From Monoraphidium neglectum (lineage: Eukaryota > Chlorophyta > Chlorophyceae > Sphaeropleales > Selenastraceae): a stretch of DNA of 18,145 nt. This document shows, piece after piece, positions 8,336 through 16,348 of this stretch. The stretch spans positions 1 through 18,145 of the forward strand of contig NW_014012665.1 in NCBI RefSeq assembly GCF_000611645.1, written 5' to 3'. The translations under genes were made by a program, and so were the position numbers. Below the pieces are notes generated by a model, which was not told the origin of the DNA, did not search any database, and worked only from the letters and a program-made list of their open reading frames with translations. Each line of letters starts with the position of its first letter. Position 1 is the stretch's first letter.

Positions 8336-10201
8336 CAAGGTGCTTCGCAGAGGTGGTGGTGATGGTGGCGAGGCTGCAAGGAGAAGGCGGCAGGCAGGTT
8401 TGCAACCAGACAAGGTCCAGGCAGCCACGTCTCAGGCAGCACACCCCATGGCTCCATGGTTAGGCCGGCCGTCAAGCAGCAGCACCCGGGAAAGGGCTGT
8501 CCTTGCCAGGTGCAGCAGCTAGTCCTTGGACCAGAGAGCGCCCCACCTGCTCCGACACCGGCTGCGCGGCGGGCGTCTTGTGGATGGTGGGCGGCGGCAT
8601 GAGCCCCTTGTCCGCCGCCAGCTGCTGCCCGCTGCCGCTGCCGCCCGCGCCCGCATGCACGGGAGCCAGCACTTGAACCTGTTGCGGGTGCATGGGTAGG
8701 TGGGTCCATGGGTGGGCGTGCAGCACGCCCGATGCCGCCAGGGCCTGAAGTGCACGGTCTTGGTGGGCAAGGGGCGCATGCATGCATGCATGCATGCAGG
8801 GACCCCAGGCTGCAGCAGCCGAGCCTTGTTCCCTGCCCTCGTGAAACTGAACCACGCATGGTGCGCGACAGGCGCCAGATGGCTGCCAGCTGGCGGGCCT
8901 AGCCGCACCCGCATCGGCGAGCCCTGCTCCCCCGGCCCGCCCGGCGTGTGCGGGCGCGAGCTTGGCAGCGCCGCCGCCGCCGGCGTCACTGCTGCGCTGC
9001 CCCCTGTCGCTGCCGTAGCTGCCGCCTTTGCATTGGGCGCCTTGGCGCCGAATGCGTCGGAGTGGTCCTGCAGGTGTTGGGGGTTGCAGCCGGGGCGCAC
9101 CGGCGTTCATCGCCCGTGTGCCTGCTTGTCCTCCGCAGGTCTGATGCAGCTCACTTTGCTGCAGCCCAGCTTGCCAGAGGTAGCAGAGCAGCAGAGTGAC
9201 CTGGCACCCCGCATCTTGCAATACGCACTTACCTTGGCCATGGCGTGCTGCGTGGTTGGCTTGCCGCCGGCTGCCCCGCCGCCCGGCGCCCCTAGGCGTG
9301 GGCCGTTCGCCCCCCCGCCGATGCCGCCGCCTCCGCCCGCGGCCCCCGCCATCTGCTGCCGCCTCTGTGCCATGCGCTCTTCCTTGGCGCGCTGCTTCTC
9401 CTCCAGCTCGGCGCGGCGCCGCGCCTCGTCGTCGCGCCGCTTCGCCTCCACGCGCCGCTGGCGCTCCTCGCGCTCCTGCTTGTCCAGCGCCCTGGGCGAG
9501 GCGTTAGGTTACGCCATCAGCGTGCTCTCACACAACTGCATGCGATGAGCTCAGGAGACCAGCAGCACACATCATGGGTACGAGCCGGCAGCGCGCTGCC
9601 CCCGTTAAATAGGCTGAACCGCCTTCTTTTGTTTCAGGTCAGCTGCTGCCGGCCACCCATATCCCAGAGCCAACAATCATCGCCTGTGGCCCTCACTTTT
9701 TCGCCGCCTCCGCGTCCCGCTCCGCCCTGCGTTTAGCCGCCTCCTTGTCTGGCACCGGCCGCCTCGCGCCCTCGTCCTCGGCCACCTTGGGCGCCGCCAC
9801 CGGCACGCGGACCGCGCCGCCCGAGCCGGACCCCGCCTGGCCCGCCGCAACCTTCTCCACCGCAGCCACCCTGGACGCGGCCACCGCGCCTGCTGGCGTC
9901 CTCTGCGTGCTGGCCACGGCGGCGCCGCTGACATCGCCCTCACCCGCTGGCGCCTCGGCGGCGACGGGCACGCGGCCAGCCTTGGGCTTTGCAGCCGCGG
10001 CCGGCGCACACGGCGCCTCGGGGACGGGCTCTCCTGTGGCGGCGGCGGCGGCGGCTGCGGCGGCGGCGCCCTCGCGCTGGCGCGCCTTGTCGGCGAGGCG
10101 CGCCTCCTCCGCCTTCTTCGCGGCTTGGGCGGCTTCCAGGGCTTTCACCTGGGAGGGGACAAGATCCAGGTGAGAGCGCAGGATTTATGCAATTTGCATG
10201 C

Positions 10202-10253
<52 letters not shown>

Positions 10254-12260
10254 TGGTGTGTGAGGGTGTCCGTGAGCTTGCATTGAGTGTGGGTATGCTC
10301 GCGCGTGTGTGGACGTGTTTGTATGTGTATGTGTGTGTGTGTGTGTGTGTCTGTGTGTGTCTCTGTGTGTGTATATGTATGTGCACGCATATGTGTTTGT
10401 GCATGTTAACGAGCGATCGTGTACGTGCGTCTGTATGTATGTGCATGCGTGCGCCAGCGCGTCCGCATGCACACACTCATTGTTTGGCTGCGGCCCATCA
10501 GGCCTCACGGGACGATGCCCCGCTCGCGGCAAACTGTCCCAAGCACCTGGCCTGCAGAACGGTAGCAGTGCAGCCCATGCGTGTCCATGGCCACGCACCT
10601 TGACTTTGGCCTTGCCGGCGGCGATGGAGGGGGACGCCTGTTTTGACTGCATGAAGCTGGGCAGGAAGGACCGGAAGCCAGACACCAGGTTGGACGCCGC
10701 CCCACCCGCCCTCGGCGCGGCCGGGACCGCTGCTGCCGCTGCTGCTGCCTCTGCCGCCGCCGCCCGCTCGCCGGCCGCCGCACCGCCCGGCGTGTCGCGG
10801 GCGTCCGCCGCCGTCGTGGGCGCGACGGGGGCTTCGCTTTGGAGGGGGCCCTTGGCGGCGCTGCGCAGGACCCTGCCGCCTGCCGCAGGCGGCGCGGCTG
10901 CGGCCGCCGCCGGGAGGGGCGTGCACTCTGGAGTGCCGGAGCCCTCACCCGCAGCTTGCGTGCTGGAGGCGGGTGTCTGCTGCGCAGCAGCTGACGGCGC
11001 CCGTGCGCTCTGCCGGGCCCGCGGTGTCCGGGCAGGGAGGGGCGCCGGCACGAGCACGTCAGGCTGGGGTGCAAGCGGCCCCTGCACAAGACCAAAGGAG
11101 ATCTCCCGGCCAGCACCGCGCCCCCTCGGCTGCTGCGCGTCCTCGTCGCGCTCCAGATCTGGGGCCTGTGCTGATCCGCCCTGCTGCTGCTCGTCTGCCT
11201 GCGTCGGCCCGGCATCTGGGCTCCCCAGTGGCGCTGGCTGGAGGCCCGCGCCAAACGACAAGGACTTGGCGTCCCGCCCCACACCGCCGCGCGCTCCGCT
11301 GCCGGCGCCCGCCGCCGCTGCCTCTGCCGATCCCGCTTCCGCGGGTGCCGCTGCTCCTGGAGCTGCCGCCGCCGGCGAAGCGGCGGTCGCTGCTGCGGCG
11401 GGACTTGCCTTCTGGGCCGGCACAGCTTCGGCGATGCCTGGCGCCGCCAGCAGCTGGCTTGCTGCCCTGCTGCGGCGCTGCGCGCCGGCACCCATCAGCC
11501 GTGGCGTCGCAGAGCCCTCAGCACCATGGGTCTGCTGTGAAGCCAAAAGCTGGACTCCAGGGGGCGATGCCAGAAGTACGTGTTCGGGTGAGGAGGGCTG
11601 GATACCGCCCTCACGCGCCTCTTCCATCCCTAACGTGTGCTGCTGGGCGTCAAGCTGCGGCTGCTGCTGGTCTTCCTCAGGGCGGTGCTCGTTCTCCTCC
11701 TCCTGCTGCTGCTGCTGCTCGTGCTGCTGTTCGTGCTGCTGTTCGTGCTGCTGTTCGTGCTGCTGTTCGTGCTGCTGAACGGCGGAAGCACGCGGGATGC
11801 GCAGCACCCTGCCGGGCTTGTTAGCCTTCGGCGGCCCGGGCGAGCCGCTGGGAGCGCTCGTGCTGCTGCCGTGGCGCCGTGACGATGTGCGCCAGGGGGC
11901 CGGTGCGGCCTCCGCCTCAGCTGCAGGGGCCACGACGCGTTCGTCATCCGCCTCGGACAATGACGTGCGCCTGTGGTGCGTCAGCTGCTGTTGCTCGCCA
12001 GCGGCGGAGGGGTCCTCCTCAGCGATGATGTCCAGTGCCGCTAGCTGCGGCTGCATCTTGGCGCGGGACCGCGTTGCCCTGCCGCTGGTGCGTGCAGGCG
12101 GCGGCTGCACCCGCTGGCGGGCGCGCCCGCTGCGGCGGGGGGCTGGCTGCGCTGCCACCGGCTGCTCTTTCTGCTGGTGCTTCGACGCGCCCGTACCCGG
12201 CTGTCCGTCATCGCCAGCTGGCTGCTGCTGTCGCCGATCTGACTCCTCCTGCTGCTGCTC

Positions 12261-12305
<45 letters not shown>

Positions 12306-12943
12306 GGCGGCAGGGGATGTTGCGCCGTCAGCACCGTCCGTCTGCATGTCCGCGCCCCAAGCAGCGCACACCAGCGTCCCCTCTGCATCAGAGTCCTCCT
12401 GGGCGTCCTTGTGCGGCCTCCCTCGCTTGGGCCTGGCACCTGCCGCTGCTGTGCCCGGACGCTTGCTGCCCCGCGCATTCGCCGCTCCTGCGAATGGTTC
12501 GAAAACTGATGCGTCAACTGTTGCGCGCGTACATCACAGAGCGCATAGCAAGATCGGACTATGCAACTATGCCCATCTGCTGCCCTCCTCTCCTCAAGGT
12601 CACCTGCATCAGCCTCCTTTGGCTGCGGCGACGCGTCCTGCGCGCCGAGTGGAAATGTGCAGCAGTGGAGCATTGTCACAACAGGGTCCGAGAGCCATCG
12701 ACCCCTGTAAAGCCTGTTGCGTACAGGCAGATGCCTCACCCGGGGCTGCCTGGCACCAACACGGCGCTTGGAGCGCGGTTTCTCGCTCTGATAGGGCTGC
12801 ACCAGTTCGAGGATCTCCACTTCCGCCTGCTGGATCAATACGGATAGCGCAGCCTTCTGCGTATCCACCAAGGACGTGAGGCGTTGCACCCCATCCTTTT
12901 GTAAGGCGGAAAGATGGGCCAGCAGCCCGTCTGGCGATGCCAT
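7262..12943 (-). CDS. INCENP: INCENP-like inner centromere protein, chromosomal passenger complex scaffold (ten exons)
   Basis: INCENP binds and activates Aurora kinase through its C-terminal IN-box and anchors the complex with Survivin and Borealin through its N-terminus. Model: complement(join(7262..7398,7745..7911,8141..8253,8547..8678,8909..9067,9233..9491,9697..10148,10599..12487,12604..12637,12740..12943)). All introns are GT-AG, phases agree, and the product is 1181 residues. Seen: an N-terminal amphipathic helix (1-52, rich in L/V/Q/E) as in the CPC-targeting domain; an AT-hook PKRGRP at 99-104; poly-Q14 at 142-155; an EQQH repeat near 318-336; long Ala/Pro/Ser-rich disorder; a Lys/Arg/Glu charged helix at about 840-907; then YEISPYRDDEE, GKPIPDWAR (1092-1100), DPDKLFG, CPLDDIF (1127-1133) and RTSSGDW (1155-1161), the last matching the TSS motif phosphorylated by Aurora. 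The length lies within the family range. The IN-box call is strong; the N-terminal exons rest on frame and splice-site fit. Confidence 0.88.
8265..8334 (-). repeat. (GA)13(GT)22 compound microsatellite at an INCENP 3' splice site
   Basis: On the plus strand 26 bp of GA are followed by 44 bp of GT. On the transcribed minus strand this reads (AC)22(TC)13, ending 11 nt before the AG that precedes the exon at 8253. The TC run therefore occupies the place of the polypyrimidine tract. Confidence 0.95.
8776..8798. repeat. (GCAT)n self-complementary tetranucleotide repeat
   Basis: Five or more GCAT units in the INCENP intron 8679-8908. The unit is its own reverse complement, so the tract can fold on itself. 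It is probably neutral. Confidence 0.9.
10205..10440. repeat. (GT)23 and degenerate GT-rich microsatellite
   Basis: A pure 46-bp GT run at 10205-10250 is followed by a second 20-bp run at 10331-10350 and interrupted GT/GTAT units up to about 10440. All of it lies in the longest INCENP intron (10149-10598), where the transcript reads CA-rich. Very long Cys/Val or His/Thr frames here are artefacts of the repeat. Confidence 0.95.
11721..11780 (-). repeat. 12-bp coding minisatellite (EQQH units) in INCENP
   Basis: Five head-to-tail copies of a 12-bp unit encoding the four-residue cycle Glu-Gln-Gln-His, followed by a Gln/Glu-rich stretch. The period is a multiple of three, so copy number can change without a frameshift. 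Confidence 0.9.
12261..12302 (-). repeat. CAG/CAA run encoding poly-Gln (14) in INCENP
   Basis: Fourteen consecutive Gln codons on the minus strand, residues 142-155 of the INCENP-like protein, all CAG except the last, which is CAA. A Glu and three more Gln follow. It is a likely length polymorphism between strains. Confidence 0.92.
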
Positions 12944-14134
12944 GGTCTTGAAATGGCACGCCCGGTTTGGTTAGTCCGTTTGAAGGTCCATCATAATCAG
13001 ATTTAAGTAAGTGAATTTTCCGGCTCCTCCAATCCTGACCCTCGCAACGAATGCCTGTCGAAGTGGAAGCTTTGAACTGCCGGTGATCTGGATTCGCGGT
13101 GATATGATACACGAGGTGTTCTGACGCTTTTAGATGAACTTTGAAAGAGGTGGTAGGCAAGTATACCACAACCTGCTGCGGACTCATACTGTACCGTACC
13201 GTAGTCGACCCGGCAACGGTTTCGCATCCCAATGACACGACATTTGAAGCTCGGGGTCCTTGTTGCACAGCGCAAGCAAGGCAAAGCGCTGCAGAAGCAA
13301 GAGGTCTCTCAACTGGGACACTTGATGCACTGAATTCTGCTGTAAAGGCAGAAAACTACGGGTGGATGCGTCACTTCTGCGCTCTGGCAAAACAAGTGTG
13401 CAGTCAACATTTGCAGACCACTACCCATCAAGGAAGCCCTCGCTGTCACCCTACGGTAGGACCGTTGTGCTATCAACCGCCACATACATTTTGTTCATTG
13501 CACGGAACGCCCCTGTATGTAAAACAATTAGCGACCTGGATGCAAATCAGTGCCGTCAACAAAAAAGGGATAGTCAGGTCAAAGACTGGCCTTGCTTCTG
13601 GAGCCAGTGGCTGGACATGACACGTAAGTGAAGAAGCCTGGGGCCCTGGTGCATGAAACAGCGCATCATTGGATCAAGCATTCCTGGCCCCCCCTTACAC
13701 TGAGTCATGCCACGCAAGCCTGCGGCTGTTCCAATGGATCACAGTTGTCCCTTGAGACCTTCAACCGTTTCACTGAAAAACCTGCATTGAGCGACGACTG
13801 ATCGTCACACAGCACGCTGTAAAATTTGTTTGAGCATTGCCTTATTACCTTGCTCAAAGTGTTGGTGGCTGAGCAACCGTCCGACAATGTCGCTAGTCTG
13901 CTGTGCAAATGAGTGTTAGAACGCAAAACACCTGCCTTGGGCTTCGCTACAACCCAGCTGCCGGTGCCAATTAGTTCCTGTGCAGCATATGTGGCGGTTA
14001 CATCGGTCCGCAGGCAGGCATGCTTCGCTCGCAGTGCCGCACTCGACGTCACGCTGCCTGAAGCCCCCTGCCACGCTGCCGCTGCTGCTGCGCCTCGCTG
14101 CAAGCGCCGGCGCTCGCCATCAGAGGGCAGCAGT
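12944..14134. other. Intergenic region: INCENP promoter and eL39 3' UTR
   Basis: Both flanking genes read on the minus strand, so the right part is the eL39 3' UTR and the left part the INCENP promoter. No further gene is supported: the open frames here have no domain features and mostly lack ATG starts. Visible items are a minus-strand TGTAA at 13998-14002, a CCAAT box in plus orientation at 13029-13033, and an AACGG on the minus strand (12976-12980) close to the INCENP start. GTACC is repeated in tandem at 13191-13203. Confidence 0.55.
13998..14002 (-). terminator. TGTAA polyadenylation signal for eL39
   Basis: TTACA on the plus strand is TGTAA on the transcribed strand, 133 bp after the eL39 stop codon. 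Strand and spacing suit a green-algal poly(A) signal. Confidence 0.5.
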
Positions 14135-14884
14135 CTAGATGCCCAGCTTGGTGCGGCGCCAGTGGCGGCGCTTGGCGTTGTAGCGGATCTTGTTGTCTGC
14201 GTTGTTGGGCAGCAATGAGGGCAGCATGCACAGGTTCACAGTAGGCCTCTGTGCTCTCTACAGCTCGCACTTGAAAGACCACCCTCATTCACGGGCAATG
14301 CGTGTGCGCGCTAACCAAGCAATGCCATGCATGTCTGGCAGCAGCTCAACAGAGTTCTGTACGCCCATCAGTGGCTGTACATGCTTCGCCGTATCGCAGC
14401 ACAAATGCGCCCTGCTAGCTGCTGTACATTGCTGCCCTGTGTGGCTGTGCATCCTCAACCAGCATCTGCCCAACGGAAACTCCTCAAAGTCCCTGCGCTG
14501 CTCACTTGTCCGGAAGCGGATCCAGTGGGGGATCGGCCGGTTCTGCAGGGCGGGAGCATCACGTGCGCGCAGCATAGCCAAAGTGATCGCCGACACTGGT
14601 GCGGCTGTACTTCAAAGAAGAGCGCAAACGGACTACGACGCCAACAAGTCCTCAGCCCGCTGATAACACAGGCTGAACGCCGGCCTGCAAGCGGGGATGC
14701 TACTGCGTCGCCAGCGGCGCCGCACTGCGCCAGCACAAGTAGCGACGGCTTGCTGCATGGTTCCCATGCCACAGGCTGGCGTGTCTCGCAGGCTTAAGGT
14801 CACCAGTTCGTTATTTAAGCACCACACCTGCTTGGCCTTCTTGCCGAGCACCCGCTTGATGCGGAGGCTCTTGTGGGAAGGCAT
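14135..14884 (-). CDS. RPL39: 60S ribosomal protein eL39 (three exons)
   Basis: Small basic protein of the large cytosolic ribosomal subunit, lying near the peptide exit tunnel. Model: complement(join(14135..14196,14506..14542,14828..14884)), 51 residues, exactly the usual length of the family. It begins [19 protein letters not shown], continues [12 protein letters not shown] and ends [12 protein letters not shown], all hallmark stretches of eL39. Introns start GTGTGG and GTGAGC and end CAG; the junctions are phase 0 and phase 1. The ATG at 14884 gives the expected N-terminus. The final Ile replaces the Leu common elsewhere. Identity is essentially certain. Confidence 0.97.
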
Positions 14885-16348
14885 TGTGGCGGCTTCGGGG
14901 CTGCACAAGCCTGTTAGGCACTGCCCCTGAACGTTCACTGATGTTCAGAAAGGGCGTCGCGAGCGTGCGCGAGAGGCCAAGTGCCGCCCCTCACCAAGCG
15001 ACCGCGCGTATTCGCATGTGCTTCACAAGTGCTTTGCCCACGCCTCTTTGTGCAACCTCCAACCTAAAATTTTCGCCCCTTTTTTATGGCTCAAATACCG
15101 CTACAGATCATCCCAGCTTGTACAGCTGAACTGAGTTCAACTCACAGCTGTGCCAAGCCTGATGTTGTCTTGTTTAGCTGAGCGGCGCGCGGACACGATC
15201 AAACTGCCACTCAGCTTCTACATGCAGGACCGTTGACTCTGCGCCCGGCCACAGCGCCATTGCTGCGCTTGCGCCGAGCATGCTGTAGGCCGGCGCACAT
15301 CGCAAGTGGTTTGTGGACTGGAGTGTTGTTCCACTGCTCGCCTCCACGGCCGCGCTGATCATAACCACCGCGCAGCATACGGACAGCGGTCAAAACGGTG
15401 TTGCGCACGATTTTTTCCTGGGGCGGCAGCTCAGGATCTCGCTGCTGAGAATTGCAATTGGCAGGTTATCAGGTGGCAGTCCCCACTGCCAGCCAGGAGC
15501 GGCTTGGTTTGTACCGTGTGGATTGGAGCCCCCCCGACTCCCTGTCCCAGTCCCATTGCAAGCACGGTGACGTTTGCCCAGCTTGCACATGCGACACCGC
15601 ACAACCGCCACCATCACCCCCACCACCAGCACCACCTTGATGGGCCCGAGGTAGAATTGAGTGCGCGTGGTTGTTTTGCAGCAAGAATATATGCAGCAGA
15701 GGCTTGGCTGCGCTGTGGTTGCAGCCACGAGCAGGGAGAGCAATCAGCGATGCCGGTTGCTTCGCGACCAACTGCGGCCCAGCTGTGGGTGTGCACAGTA
15801 CAGCAGTGCCTGCCTCAACATGACATGCATGCGCGCTGCGGCAATGTTGGCAGTGCTGCTGGCGGCGGGCAGTGGAAACCCCGCCTCACTGCGGATGACG
15901 GTGAGACGCGCGCATTCACTCATTCAGGCAGGCTTGTGCGGCCCGACAGGCTACATCAGCGTCTATCTAGCTTTCAGTACGGCATGTTGTTGACAATTCT
16001 TGCGTGAAGATCGACTACCGTAGTCGTTCTCCTTGTCGAACGCAGTTCTCGCGACGCTCGCGGGGACACTGAACAGCCGCACAGTCTCTTATAAGCCTCT
16101 GCAGGTGTGCTTGACACGATCCAGCCATGCCGCAGCGCCAACTGCCCGACGACCGGGCACTCCACTCGCACTGTCTCCCGCATCACGCCAGTGTACACAC
16201 CTGCCACCTCTGCGGTCGCGCCCGTCCCCTGCCGCATGAACCTGTGAGCTGCAGTTTGGCGGAATTGGTTGCCTCTGGGCCGACTTCCACGCCGCACCGA
16301 GCGCCGCACGCCCCGGCAGCGGGGGCGGAGGGGGGGCGACGGGGCGCA
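14885..16348. other. Divergent intergenic region between eL39 and the ankyrin gene
   Basis: It must contain the eL39 promoter (minus) and the ankyrin-gene promoter (plus). A TATA-like ATAAAAAA on the minus strand lies near 15079-15086, about 200 bp upstream of eL39. No complete gene could be built. One plus-strand stretch at about 15284-15360, after a TAG that could be an acceptor, reads HRKWFVDWSVVPLLAS and on into a hydrophobic run; it looks protein-like, but I could not join it to convincing partners. A His/Pro-rich frame near 15600 comes from a CAC/ACC-rich stretch and is not convincing. Confidence 0.45.
16090..16094 (+). promoter_or_regulatory. TATA-box candidate for the ankyrin gene
   Basis: TATAA in the context CTTATAAGCC, about 259 bp before the chosen start codon at 16349. 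If used, transcription would begin near 16120, just before an in-frame ATG at 16127. Motif and position are the only support. Confidence 0.35.

Noticed and set aside
8245..8463. Open frames with long Cys/Val or His/Thr runs over GT microsatellites (also near 10145-10476 and 17081-17404)
   Set aside because: They are the mechanical translation of dinucleotide repeats lying inside introns of well-supported genes.
8776..8798. GCAT repeat as a regulatory RY/Sph-type element
   Set aside because: It sits in an INCENP intron as a pure tetranucleotide repeat, so simple slippage explains it.
10309..12879. Long plus-strand frames opposite INCENP exon 3
   Set aside because: They are GC-rich antisense shadows. 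The minus strand holds AT-hook, poly-Q and splice sites that join in frame to the IN-box.
13141..14103. Open frames between INCENP and eL39
   Set aside because: They lack convincing ATG starts and protein-like features. The minus-strand one overlaps the probable eL39 3' UTR.
2400..14900. tRNA genes, CRISPR arrays, transposon ends
   Set aside because: I scanned for T-loop-like GGTTCRA with matching arms, regularly spaced repeats, and terminal inverted repeats with target duplications. None held up. GGTTCAACC at 3661 and GTTCGAGG near 12805 lie in coding exons.
15306..16007. 233-residue plus-strand open frame in the eL39-ankyrin spacer
   Set aside because: It starts at a non-ATG codon, has no domain features, and its His/Pro-rich middle comes from a simple CAC/ACC stretch. 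A smaller exon inside the region is kept only as a lead.
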